From positions 2,108,001-2,172,000 of the forward strand of contig NC_009767.1 of NCBI RefSeq assembly GCF_000017805.1: DNA of 64,000 nt, given 5' to 3'. The stretch's first letter is position 1; the number at the start of each line of letters is the position of its first letter. Under the pieces are notes generated by a model that saw only the letters and a list, made by a program, of their open reading frames with translations, did no database searches and was not told the origin of the DNA. The position numbers and the translations under genes were made by a program. This document shows, piece by piece, positions 1-8,267 of the stretch. Origin of the DNA: Roseiflexus castenholzii DSM 13941. GTDB taxonomy: Bacteria; Chloroflexota; Chloroflexia; Chloroflexales; Roseiflexaceae.

Positions 1-945
1 ACTGAAGCAGATTGCCCCAAACCCGAAGTTCTGTGTGTCGGTCTCGTGACCGACGTGGGCGAGATCGACGACAAGAGCTTCAACCAGTCCGCCTGGGAAG
101 GGGTCAAGCGCGCCGAAGCCGAATTGGGCGCGATCGTCAACTATGTCGAGACAAAAGACGCCAAGGATTATGATGCGAACATCGCGTTGTTCACCGAGAA
201 GGGGTACGATGTGATCGTTACCGTTGGCTTTGCGCTCGGCGAAGCGACGGCGAAGGCTGCGGCGGAGAATCCGAATGTGAAGTTCATTGGCGTCGATCAG
301 TTCCAGGCAACGGAAATTCCGAATGTTGCGGGCCTGATCTTCGCTGAGGACAAGGCGGGTTTCCTGGCGGGCGTGCTTGCAGCGGAAATGTCGAAGAGCA
401 ACAAGATCGCCGCTGTGCTCGGCACCAACCTGGTTCCGCCGGTTGTCGCCTTCAAGGAAGGGTACGAGAATGGCGCGAAGTATGTCAAGCCCGATATCCA
501 GGTGATCTCGACCTACCATCCGGGTGGTCTCGATACGGCGTTCACCGACCCGAAGTGGGGCGCCGACCAGGCAAAACTGGCGATTGACCAGGGCGCCGAT
601 GTGATCTTCGGCGCTGGCGGCAAGACTGGCAACGGCGCGCTGATCGAGACGGCAGCCAACCAGGGGGTGTACTGCATCGGTGTCGATACCGATCAGTGGG
701 AGACGGTGCCGGAGGCTCGCCCGTGCCTGATCTCGAGCGCAATGAAACTGATTACGCCGGGTGTGTTCGACCTGATCAAGAAGGCGCAGGAAGGCGCGTT
801 CCCTTCTGGCAATTATGTCGGTGAAGTCGGGCTGGCGCCGTTCCACGACTTCGATGCCCAGATCCCGGCTGAGGTGAAAGCGAAGATCGCCGAGATCGAC
901 AAAGGCCTGCGCGATGGTTCAATTTCGACGGGATATACTCCGTAG
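1..945 (+). CDS. BMP-family nucleoside-type ABC transporter substrate-binding protein (5' end missing)
   Basis: The reading frame is open from base 1, so the gene starts before the window. The visible 314 residues carry the family signature VGLVTDVGEIDDKSFNQSA near the N terminus, then the alternating alpha/beta pattern of a periplasmic-binding fold, including FIGVDQF and CIGVDTDQW. Proteins of this family (BMP/Med/PnrA) are extracellular lipoproteins that bind nucleosides. The signal peptide and lipobox would lie upstream and cannot be seen. Two permeases and a double ATPase follow on the same strand, so this is the binding component of the importer encoded at 1168-4915. The ligand is inferred from the family only. 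Confidence 0.93.
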   Translation, partial: TEADCPKPEVLCVGLVTDVGEIDDKSFNQSAWEGVKRAEAELGAIVNYVETKDAKDYDANIALFTEKGYDVIVTVGFALGEATAKAAAENPNVKFIGVDQFQATEIPNVAGLIFAEDKAGFLAGVLAAEMSKSNKIAAVLGTNLVPPVVAFKEGYENGAKYVKPDIQVISTYHPGGLDTAFTDPKWGADQAKLAIDQGADVIFGAGGKTGNGALIETAANQGVYCIGVDTDQWETVPEARPCLISSAMKLITPGVFDLIKKAQEGAFPSGNYVGEVGLAPFHDFDAQIPAEVKAKIAEIDKGLRDGSISTGYTP

Positions 946-1034
946 ATGTCGAACATGGAGGGCTGTGTTCTGCGAGGGCGACGCTTCTCGGAGATGAGCA
1001 TTCCGTCCTGATGCCTTTTTGTCCTTATCCTCTG

Positions 1035-1063
1035 CCCCCTCTCCGGTGGCGCCGGAGAGGGGG
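1035..1063 (+). repeat. Strong hairpin between binding protein and permease genes
   Basis: CCCCCTCTCCGG at 1035-1046 pairs perfectly with CCGGAGAGGGGG at 1052-1063 around a 5-nt loop. It sits in the 222-bp gap after the binding-protein stop. No T-run follows. It could stabilise or partly terminate the message so that the binding protein is made in excess over the membrane components, as is common for ABC importers. It could also be a dispersed repeat. The rest of this gap shows nothing else recognisable. Confidence 0.6.
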
Positions 1064-1167
1064 ATCTCAGGCATGCTGAGAACCAAACCACACGGTACAG
1101 GTACGGGCTTGTCCACAATCCTTTAGCCGCCAGGCTCCAGGGTTGCCCCATCAGGAGCATACGTTCT

Positions 1168-2283
1168 ATGGAACGCGCTGAATCGCAATCTTCTCCGCAG
1201 GCGGATCGTCTGGCGCCACTGCGCGGTCTGCTGCGCGCCATGATTGTGCCGGTTATTTCAGTCGTGGTGGCGCTGGCGATTGGCGCGGTGATCATCTCGG
1301 TCTCCGGGGCGAACCCGCTGGTGGCGTATCGTGCTCTGTTCGAGGGAGGGTTGGGGAGCGCGCGGGCAATCGGGCGCACATTCGAAAAGGCAACGCCGCT
1401 GATCTTTGGCGGTCTGGCAGTATCGCTGGCGTTCAAGTGCGGGTTGTTCAATATCGGCGCGCAGGGTCAGTTGTTGCTCGGCGCCGTGTTTGCAGCGTTT
1501 ATTGGCTTCAGCCTGCAAGGACTGCCCGCCATGGCGCATATTCCGCTGGCGCTGCTGGTTGGGGCGATCATGGGCGCGCTGTGGGCAGCGATTGCCGGTA
1601 CGCTTAAGGCGTTCACCGGGGCGCATGAAGTCATCACGACGATCATGCTCAATTTCGTCGCTTTCAACCTCACCGACTGGTTAGCGGACGGACCCTGGAA
1701 GGATCGCTCGCCGGGGAATATTGTGGCGCGCACGCCTGCCGTGGCGCCCGAAGCACGCCTGCCCGACATCGCCGGCGTACCACTCGGGATGATCCTGGCG
1801 GTGCTGATGGCGATTGCCGTCTGGTGGTTGATCTGGCGCACAACAATCGGGTTCGAGTTGCGCACCGTCGGGCAGAATGCGAGTGCGGCAAAGTATGCTG
1901 GTATCTCGGTGCGTCGCATGACCGTGCTGGCAATGGTCGCTAGCGGCTTCCTGGCGGGGCTTGGCGGGGCGATCGAGACGCTTGGCGTCGTCGGGCGGTT
2001 TCAGCCGGGATTCAATGCCGGTCTTGGCTTTCAAGCGATCACCATTGCGCTGCTGGCGCGCACTCATCCAATCGCAGTCGTTCCGGCGTCGCTCCTGATC
2101 GGCGTCATGCAGGCGGGCGCCAGTCGTATGCAATTCAATTCGGGCGTGGCCTCCGAAATTGTCGATGTCATTCAGGCGATCATCCTCTTCTTTGTCGCTG
2201 CCGAGAGCCTTATTCGCTGGGTGCTGCGCCTTCGCGCCGAAGAGGGTGAACGGGTGACCCTGAGCAGTGGTTGGGGTTCGTAG
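1168..2283 (+). CDS. Nucleoside-type ABC transporter permease (YufP/NupB-like)
   Basis: 371 residues with a short polar N terminus (about 28 residues) and roughly nine hydrophobic segments. The stretch around GLFNIGAQGQLLLGAVFAA and GAHEVITTIMLNFVAFNL is typical of BPD_transp_2 permeases of BMP-type importers. The start is ATG with AGGAG about ten bases upstream. The next permease begins 11 bp after the stop, so the two are probably cotranscribed and form the heterodimeric membrane channel. Specificity for nucleosides is inferred from the family and from the binding protein upstream. Confidence 0.93.
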   Translation: MERAESQSSPQADRLAPLRGLLRAMIVPVISVVVALAIGAVIISVSGANPLVAYRALFEGGLGSARAIGRTFEKATPLIFGGLAVSLAFKCGLFNIGAQGQLLLGAVFAAFIGFSLQGLPAMAHIPLALLVGAIMGALWAAIAGTLKAFTGAHEVITTIMLNFVAFNLTDWLADGPWKDRSPGNIVARTPAVAPEARLPDIAGVPLGMILAVLMAIAVWWLIWRTTIGFELRTVGQNASAAKYAGISVRRMTVLAMVASGFLAGLGGAIETLGVVGRFQPGFNAGLGFQAITIALLARTHPIAVVPASLLIGVMQAGASRMQFNSGVASEIVDVIQAIILFFVAAESLIRWVLRLRAEEGERVTLSSGWGS

Positions 2284-2294
2284 GGGGAAGGGGC

Positions 2295-3335
2295 ATGCAG
2301 ATCACGGGTAGTATTGCGCGACCCTCGGCGGCGCGGATCCCTTGGGTGACGGTTGGGGTGTGGGGTGGGCTGCTCCTCCTGGTTTTGATCGCCTATGCGC
2401 GCGCGCCACAGGCGACGACCGCAGTGCTGACCTCGACGATCCGCCAGTCGACGCCAATTATCCTTGGGGCGCTGGCGGGCATTATGTGCGAACGCTCAGG
2501 TGTCATTAACATCGGCATCGAGGGGATGATGCTGCTCTCCGCGTTCCTCGGCTTTCTGTTCAATGTGTGGACGGGCGACCTGTTCCTGGCGACAGTGGGG
2601 GCGCTGCTTGTCGGTGCGGCGGTGGGCGCATTTCATGCGTTGATGTCGATAACGCTCAAGGTCGATCAGATTATTGCCGGAACGGTCATCAATATTCTTG
2701 CCGTGGGTCTGACCGGCTATTTCTACCAGCAGGGTCTGACGACACGCGGCAAGTTTTCGCCGGTGAGCATTCCGGTGCTGGCGGATATTCCGATTATCGG
2801 TCCGGTGTTTTTCAGCAACCCGCCGATCACCTACGCTTCGCTGATCCTGATCGTCGTCATTCATGTGCTCCTGTTTCGCACCGCCTGGGGGCTGCGCACG
2901 CGCGCCGTCGGCGAACATCCCGCCGCTGCCGATACCGTCGGTGTTGCGGTCAATCGGGTGCGCTACATAAACGTTATTGTCGGTGGCATGCTCGCCGGGC
3001 TGGCAGGCGCGTTCCTGACGCTCGAATCGGTCGGTTCGTTCGAGCGGAATATGACCAACGGGCGCGGCTTCGTGTCGCTGGCGGTGATGATTTTCGGCAA
3101 ATGGACGCCGTTTGGCGCGTGGGGCGGGTCGCTGCTGTTCGGTTTTGCCAATGCGATGCAATCACAGATTCAGTTCCTCAAGAATCAACTCCCATCCTGG
3201 TTGGCGTGGATCGGCGATCTGCCGCCGCAGTTTATCGGGATGTTGCCGTATGTGTTGACCATCGCCGTGCTGGCCGGCTTCGTCGGGCGCGCCCGCCCGC
3301 CTGCCGCAATTGGGAAGGTGTACGAGAAGGAATGA
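2295..3335 (+). CDS. Nucleoside-type ABC transporter permease (YufQ-like)
   Basis: 346 residues, second BPD_transp_2 permease. CERSGVINIGIEGMMLLSAF is the family hallmark (NIGxEGxM), and FGKWTPFGAWGGSLLFG is the usual C-terminal membrane segment. I chose the ATG at 2295 because GGGGGAAGGGG lies just upstream; a TTG at 2271 would overlap the previous gene. Its stop overlaps the start of the ATPase gene (ATGA at 3332-3335), indicating translational coupling. Confidence 0.93.
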   Translation: MQITGSIARPSAARIPWVTVGVWGGLLLLVLIAYARAPQATTAVLTSTIRQSTPIILGALAGIMCERSGVINIGIEGMMLLSAFLGFLFNVWTGDLFLATVGALLVGAAVGAFHALMSITLKVDQIIAGTVINILAVGLTGYFYQQGLTTRGKFSPVSIPVLADIPIIGPVFFSNPPITYASLILIVVIHVLLFRTAWGLRTRAVGEHPAAADTVGVAVNRVRYINVIVGGMLAGLAGAFLTLESVGSFERNMTNGRGFVSLAVMIFGKWTPFGAWGGSLLFGFANAMQSQIQFLKNQLPSWLAWIGDLPPQFIGMLPYVLTIAVLAGFVGRARPPAAIGKVYEKE

Positions 3336-4915
3336 CGATGACTGCCGAGCCTGAGATCGTTCTCGAAGCGCGCAATATCACCAAACGCTTCCCCGGCGTC
3401 GTGGCGAATGAGCAGGTCAGCCTGACGCTGCGGCGTGGCGAGGTGCTGGCGCTCCTTGGCGAGAATGGCGCCGGCAAGACGACGCTGATGAACATTCTCT
3501 ACGGTTTGTATCATCAGGACTCAGGCGAGGTGTTGATCCGCGGCGAGCCGGTGCGGATCGGCGGACCAAGCGACTCGATCAGGCGCGGGATCGGCATGGT
3601 TCATCAGCACTTTATGCTGGTGCCGGTCTTCACGGTTGCCGAAAATATCATTCTTGGCGCCGAAACGGTTAAGGGTCCTTTCCTCGATCTCAATATCGCC
3701 CGTCAGCGCATCCGTGAGTTATCGCGGCAGTACCATCTCGACGTTGATCCCGATGCCTATGTGAAAGACCTGTCGGTTGGTCAGCAGCAACGGGTCGAGA
3801 TTATCAAGGCGCTCTATCGCAATGCCGATATTCTGATTCTCGATGAGCCAACAGCCGTACTGACGCCGCAGGAAACCGAAGAACTGTTCGCCATTATTCG
3901 CTCATTGACCGCGCGGGGCGCGTCGGTCATTTTTATTTCGCACAAACTGAAGGAGGTGCTGGCGATTGCCGATCGGATTATCGTGCTCCGGCGCGGGCGT
4001 GTGGTTGGCGAGACGACGCCGCGCGAAGCGACCGAACGCAGCCTGGCGGAGATGATGGTCGGTCGCAGCGTCATGCTGGAAGTCGAAAAAGGCGAAGCGC
4101 ATCCTGGCGCGCCGATGCTGGTGCTCGAAGATGTTACCGTCCTCGATGATCGCGGTCAACAGGTGGTCAATGGCGTATCGCTCGAAGTCCACGCTGGCGA
4201 AATCCTGGGCATTGCCGGCGTTCAGGGAAATGGCCAAACCGAGCTTGTCGAGGCGATCACCGGTTTGCGCCCGGTGCATTCAGGAAAGGTGCGGATCAAC
4301 GGGCGCGATGTGACGAATGCTTCGCCGCGTCGTATTAGCGAAACCGGTTGCGCCCACGTTCCCGAAGATCGCCAGGAAGACGGCCTGGTGCTGACCTACA
4401 GCGTCGCCGATAACCTGGTGCTCAACACCTACTATACGCCGCCGTTCGCGCATGGTGTGATCCGGGATGATCGCGCGATCCTCGACCATGCGGTCCGCCT
4501 GATTGAACGGTACGACGTGCGCACTCCCAGCGCCCTCACGCTGGTGTCGGCGCTTTCCGGCGGCAACAAGCAGAAGGTGATCATTGCGCGCGAACTCTCA
4601 CGCGAAGGGCGCCTGCTCGTCGCTGCCCAACCGACCCGTGGCATCGATGTCGGTTCGATTGAGTTCATTCACCAGCAGATCGTCGCCGAACGCGACCGGG
4701 GCGCCGCCGTGTTGCTCGTCTCGGCGGAACTCGACGAGATTATGGCGCTCTCCGACCGGATCGCCGTGATGTATCACGGACGGATTGTGGCGACTCTGCC
4801 CGCCGCAAGCGCCACACGCGAAGAGTTGGGGCTGCTCATGGCTGGCGTACAACCGGTCGGCGCCTTGCGCGAATCGACGACCGACGGGTATGGAGAGGTG
4901 AATGTTCAACGTTGA
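3332..4915 (+). CDS. Double ABC ATPase of nucleoside-type importer (YufO-like)
   Basis: 527 residues in two ABC halves. The first has Walker A GENGAGKT (43-50), Q-loop region MVHQHFML, signature LSVGQQQR and Walker B ILILDEPTAVL. The second half has a degenerate P-loop (GVQGNGQTE, no lysine), signature LSGGNKQK and AAQPTRGIDVGS instead of a canonical Walker B. This asymmetry is normal for the sugar/nucleoside branch of ATPases. Although the frame is open far upstream, the ATG at 3332 overlaps the permease stop by four bases and is the logical start. Its last 10 bp overlap the convergent nicotinate phosphoribosyltransferase gene. Confidence 0.95.
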   Translation: MTMTAEPEIVLEARNITKRFPGVVANEQVSLTLRRGEVLALLGENGAGKTTLMNILYGLYHQDSGEVLIRGEPVRIGGPSDSIRRGIGMVHQHFMLVPVFTVAENIILGAETVKGPFLDLNIARQRIRELSRQYHLDVDPDAYVKDLSVGQQQRVEIIKALYRNADILILDEPTAVLTPQETEELFAIIRSLTARGASVIFISHKLKEVLAIADRIIVLRRGRVVGETTPREATERSLAEMMVGRSVMLEVEKGEAHPGAPMLVLEDVTVLDDRGQQVVNGVSLEVHAGEILGIAGVQGNGQTELVEAITGLRPVHSGKVRINGRDVTNASPRRISETGCAHVPEDRQEDGLVLTYSVADNLVLNTYYTPPFAHGVIRDDRAILDHAVRLIERYDVRTPSALTLVSALSGGNKQKVIIARELSREGRLLVAAQPTRGIDVGSIEFIHQQIVAERDRGAAVLLVSAELDEIMALSDRIAVMYHGRIVATLPAASATREELGLLMAGVQPVGALRESTTDGYGEVNVQR

Positions 4916-6273
4916 GGCGTCTGAACGCGCTGCAAGTCCGGGTTGTCGCAGGCGCGCCGCCCGACCTTCGCCATGTCGTGCCAGGTTCCGCCAACTTTGA
5001 CCCGCACCACATCAGCAGTGAAATCGTTGTTGGTGCCTTCTTCGTCACTGTTGGAGAAGAGCGATGAGCCAACACCGTAAATGTCCACCGGCACTCCAAG
5101 TTCCTCGAAGCGCCGGATTTTTTTCGGACCAAACCCGCCGGTTGCGACAATTTTGACATCGCGGCACCACTGCTGCGCCGGTTCCACCCACTCCGGCGGC
5201 AACGACCAGCGTTTCCAGGCGTCGTCGATTGCCTGGCGCAGGTGGAAGACCAGCCGCGGGTTGACTCCCATGTCGAGTTTGCGGTTGCCGAGCGGCGGTA
5301 CGCTGATGTCGCGCAGTTTGTCGCTCGTGTCGGGGCGCACGCCGAACAATTTGTAGCGCCGCGCTTCGGTTGTCTGCCCGCTGTCCATCAATTCACGGTA
5401 GCGCTGGAACATTGCGTCCATCACTGCCAGCGCCGTGCCGACGCAATCGTTCTCAAAGTCGATCAGAGCGATGCGCGGAATATCGGTTGGACGGGTCTCG
5501 GCAAATGCCAGCATACATTCAACCGTATCGCCGAGGAATGCGGCAATCGCAGCGTGTGCAATCGTCCCGCCGCCGAACCCGCCCCACCAGTCACCCTGCG
5601 CGTCGGTTGAGATGAATGCGCCCAGGGTTTTGCCATAGTCGAGATTGAATCGCTGAACGGCAATATTGTAGGCGTAGCCATCGGCGGCCTGTACTTCGTG
5701 CGCATCGAAACGTGCCGGAAAGAAGAGTACCGGCTTCCCGCGCGCTGCCACCAGAACGTTGTAGACATTCGTTGCGATCCGTGTGGCGCGCGTGAGCGTC
5801 CCAAGCGTCGGTGTCTCCAATAGCGCGAAGTCCCGGTACCGACCGCGCACGCGCAACACCGGCTGAACGTTCATCGGGTCGCCGTCGTAGCGCACGATCA
5901 CTCCATCGTGAACGGCATCGACCTCCAGTTGATCGTAGGTGTTGACAAAATGACCCTGCTCGTCAAAGTAACCGGTGCAGAGTTGCAACATCGCCAGTGC
6001 CTTATCGACGCCGGCAACAACGGAAAATGGGCGCCGACGGGTAAACCATTGCATCTCGACTTCGATATTGCCGATATCGATATCGTTGAGCGGAATGCTT
6101 GCCTTCGATAGACGCGGCGACACGCCGCCAAACCGGTAGCCGCGCTTTGCCAGCGCGCTGAGCATGCCGACGATGTTCTCGAAGTACTTATCGGAATACC
6201 ATCCGGTGCGCATGCGTTCTGCATCGAGTTTGAATGTTTCGTTCGTCAGGCGACGGTTGTCGAAGATGCTCAT
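4906..6273 (-). CDS. pncB: Nicotinate phosphoribosyltransferase
   Basis: 455 residues. The product should join nicotinate to PRPP to make nicotinate mononucleotide in the NAD salvage pathway. Diagnostic segments are the N-terminal RLTNETFKLDAERMRTGWYSDKYF, AFISTDAQGDWWGGFGGGT and the glycine-rich VATGGFGPKKIRRF followed by DIYGVGSSLF, a phosphate-binding segment of the type II PRTase fold. The start is ATG, preceded at the usual distance by a good promoter (6320-6348). The 3' end overlaps the ABC ATPase gene by 10 bp in tail-to-tail orientation. Family assignment is strong; a quinolinate or nicotinamide substrate is less likely. Confidence 0.92.
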   Translation of the reverse strand: MSIFDNRRLTNETFKLDAERMRTGWYSDKYFENIVGMLSALAKRGYRFGGVSPRLSKASIPLNDIDIGNIEVEMQWFTRRRPFSVVAGVDKALAMLQLCTGYFDEQGHFVNTYDQLEVDAVHDGVIVRYDGDPMNVQPVLRVRGRYRDFALLETPTLGTLTRATRIATNVYNVLVAARGKPVLFFPARFDAHEVQAADGYAYNIAVQRFNLDYGKTLGAFISTDAQGDWWGGFGGGTIAHAAIAAFLGDTVECMLAFAETRPTDIPRIALIDFENDCVGTALAVMDAMFQRYRELMDSGQTTEARRYKLFGVRPDTSDKLRDISVPPLGNRKLDMGVNPRLVFHLRQAIDDAWKRWSLPPEWVEPAQQWCRDVKIVATGGFGPKKIRRFEELGVPVDIYGVGSSLFSNSDEEGTNNDFTADVVRVKVGGTWHDMAKVGRRACDNPDLQRVQTPQR

Positions 6274-6319
6274 GGCATATCCCCAGGATTATTATTGTGA
6301 TATTGACACTATTAGGCGT

Positions 6320-6348
6320 ATGATATGAGAAGAGCGCCGATTTGTCAA
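6320..6348 (-). promoter_or_regulatory. Sigma-70-type promoter of pncB
   Basis: Read on the minus strand, TTGACA (6348-6343), a 17-bp spacer and TATCAT (6325-6320). The predicted start site leaves a leader of about 40 nt before the ATG at 6273, too short for a typical riboswitch. Confidence 0.7.
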
Positions 6349-6584
6349 GCGCAAGGGGTTGGGGAAAGATCGTTTGATTGACAGGAGTTGCGCGGCCGTC
6401 TCACGAACAAGCCGCGTGACGGCTCTTTTTGCCTTCGGCAGAGCGGCGCCAAAAATGCGCCACTGCGTAGGTCCTGTTGTTTCAGGCAACAGCAGAAGTA
6501 CAATACAACTCGAGCATTCTCCTCTGGGCCTCATCGTACCTGGTTATAGACAATGTGATCCCGAAAAGCAGGAGGCAAGGCGTC

Positions 6585-6827
6585 ATGAAATTGGACCGTA
6601 TCACCATTAACCCCGCACGCATGAATGGTCAACTATCGATCCGCAATGTGCGATTGACGGTCCGCCGTGTTATTGAATTACTGGCACTCTATCCCGACCG
6701 TGAAGATCTGCGCCGGGAATATCCTGAACTTGAAGACGAGGATATTCGACAGTCCTTGCTCTATGCTGCTGCATGCCTCGATGATCGGGTTGTCGAGTTG
6801 CCGGTACCGTATGAAACTGCTGCTTGA
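6585..6827 (+). CDS. DUF433 antitoxin
   Basis: 80 residues. The pattern (RITINPARMNGQLSIRNVRLTV, then LLALYPDREDLRREYPELEDEDIRQSLLYAA) is that of DUF433, a small winged-helix protein usually paired with DUF5615 or other PIN-like toxins. AGGAGG six bases upstream supports the ATG at 6585; earlier in-frame starts lack a ribosome site. It overlaps the downstream toxin gene by 17 bp, as expected for a coupled toxin-antitoxin operon. Confidence 0.85.
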   Translation: MKLDRITINPARMNGQLSIRNVRLTVRRVIELLALYPDREDLRREYPELEDEDIRQSLLYAAACLDDRVVELPVPYETAA

Positions 6828-7179
6828 TCAGGGTCTGCCGCGCATATCAGTGGAACTACTCCGCGCTTCCGGCATTGATGCTGTTCATGTTGGCGACATT
6901 GGAGATGCTACAGCCGAGGATGCGACTATCTTGCGGCTTGCCCGCGATGAGCGGCGCGTCGTCGTTACCTTTGATGCCGACTTCCGCGAACTTCTTGCTC
7001 TCTTATGCGCCGCCGCTCCATCATTCATTCGCATTCGGATCGAAGGGTTGCGGGCAGCAGCGCTTGTCAGCCTGTTGCAGACGGTGATGACCCAGTGCCG
7101 GTCAGACCTGAATCAGGACGCCGTAGTCATCGTTCAGGAGCGGCGGTTACGGGTCTGTCGACTGCCACTGTTGCCGTAG
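6811..7179 (+). CDS. DUF5615 PIN-like toxin
   Basis: 122 residues. LLLDQGLP at the N terminus and VVTFDADFREL at mid-protein carry the acidic residues expected of the PIN-like (Mut7-C related) nuclease fold. In this family the protein acts as a putative ribonuclease toxin neutralised by the adjacent DUF433 protein. The ATG at 6811 lies inside the 3' end of the antitoxin gene. Toxicity is inferred from the pairing, not visible in the sequence. Confidence 0.82.
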   Translation: MKLLLDQGLPRISVELLRASGIDAVHVGDIGDATAEDATILRLARDERRVVVTFDADFRELLALLCAAAPSFIRIRIEGLRAAALVSLLQTVMTQCRSDLNQDAVVIVQERRLRVCRLPLLP

Positions 7180-7515
7180 TGACTGTTCCGCCTTCGCTTG
7201 AGAAAGCCTCCTTGCAGCGTCCTCGCGCCGTGCCAACTTCCACAGGTCCGCTGCGGGCGAAAGCCCTCGCTGAGGCAAATGGAAGCCCCGTTGGGGCTGC
7301 TGATGCTATGCGCCGTCATGCGTCCACGACCGCCAACGCGCGGTGTGGATCGTTACGCCGTGCGAACCGGGCGCTCGGACATCTTGTCTGACTGAACGCC
7401 ACTTGGTATCAGTTCTCAGTTCTCGGTTCTCAGTTCTTCTGGCGCTTGACGACGAACGTATGTTCTGATACACTGCATTCGGACATGCATCCACGCAGGT
7501 AATGGAGGCGCTCCC
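7180..7515. other. Gene-free stretch after the DUF433/DUF5615 pair
   Basis: 335 bp with no convincing gene on either strand. It contains a short tandem repeat of the motif CAGTTCTC/GGTTCTC at about 7410-7438 and, at its right end, the promoter of the small gene at 7516. Confidence 0.5.
7446..7474 (+). promoter_or_regulatory. Candidate sigma-70 promoter for the 84-residue gene
   Basis: TTGACG (7446-7451), 17-bp spacer, TACACT (7469-7474). The predicted start site is about 35 bases before the ATG at 7516. Confidence 0.5.
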
Positions 7516-7770
7516 ATGTACATGATGTGGTTCGACGATAACAACAAGAAGCCGGTCGAACGCAAGATCGACGAGGCGGTCGCAGCGTATATGCGGCATT
7601 TCAAAACGCGCCCGAATGTTGTGCTGGTCAACGAGGCGGACCACATTGACCTGCCAGGCATCCGGGTGCGCGTTGCCGGTTACGTCCAGCGCAACAATTT
7701 TTGGGTCGGTTGGGAAGACGCAGCGACGCTCAACGCAATGGCGCAGGCCGCCACCACGGGCACTCGTTGA
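7516..7770 (+). CDS. Small hypothetical protein, 84 residues
   Basis: I do not recognise the family. The protein is soluble, with a predicted helix (RKIDEAVAAYMRHF) followed by strands (NVVLVNEADHID, IRVRVAGYVQRNNFWVG). GGAGG precedes the ATG and a promoter-like pair lies at 7446-7474. The last 41 bp overlap the convergent TPR/zinc-ribbon gene. Confidence 0.7.
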   Translation: MYMMWFDDNNKKPVERKIDEAVAAYMRHFKTRPNVVLVNEADHIDLPGIRVRVAGYVQRNNFWVGWEDAATLNAMAQAATTGTR

Positions 7771-8266
7771 CAGCTGCCCATGCCAGCGGGTTGGTCAACC
7801 CCTGAAGTGGTTTGCAGCGCGGGTCGTCGCGGAAGGCGCAATTGTTGCATGAATGCACCGGCACGTTGCACTGCCAGCAGAACGGCGCGACGCTATAGAG
7901 CGTCGCCTGGCACTGCCAGCACATGATTTCGACGACCTCATTCTCATCATACGGTGGCGGCGGAACCCATGGACCCGAGCGGTCCTGCGGAGTTGTGGCA
8001 GCGGTATGCTGACCATGCTCGCCGCGCAGCCATTCCAATCCTGCCAGGGCCGCTGCGTTGTTTGGGTTGATTGCCAGCACATTCTCCAGGGCGATCTGCT
8101 GATCCGCCGGATCTTCGACGGCGCCGCTCAGCCAGAGCCATGCTTGCTCATTCTGTTCATCGCGCTCGATGACCTGCATGAGCAGGCGACGCGCTTCCTC
8201 ACGCCGCCCTTCGCTCAACGCCAGGGCGCCTTCGTACAGCCATTGCGCCAGTTCAATGTCGCTCAT
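7730..8266 (-). CDS. TPR and zinc-ribbon protein
   Basis: 178 residues. The N-terminal half (ALALSEGRREEARRLLMQVIERD, then ALENVLAINPNNAAALAGLEWL) has the helical spacing of about two tetratricopeptide repeats. The C-terminal half carries three cysteine pairs, CWQC, CWQC and CNNC, resembling a double zinc ribbon. Such proteins usually act as binding adaptors; no enzymatic motif is visible. The ATG at 8266 is one base from the stop of the upstream secreted-protein gene, so the two are probably in one operon. Its 3' end overlaps the convergent small gene by 41 bp. Confidence 0.8.
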   Translation of the reverse strand: MSDIELAQWLYEGALALSEGRREEARRLLMQVIERDEQNEQAWLWLSGAVEDPADQQIALENVLAINPNNAAALAGLEWLRGEHGQHTAATTPQDRSGPWVPPPPYDENEVVEIMCWQCQATLYSVAPFCWQCNVPVHSCNNCAFRDDPRCKPLQGLTNPLAWAAVNECPWWRPAPLR

Positions 8267-8267
8267 C

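Noticed and set aside
2567..3331. Upstream open extension of the ABC ATPase frame
   Set aside because: It overlaps the whole second permease gene; the ATGA junction at 3332 gives the natural start.
6274..6320. Riboswitch ahead of pncB
   Set aside because: The leader predicted from the promoter is only about 40 nt and shows no structured aptamer.
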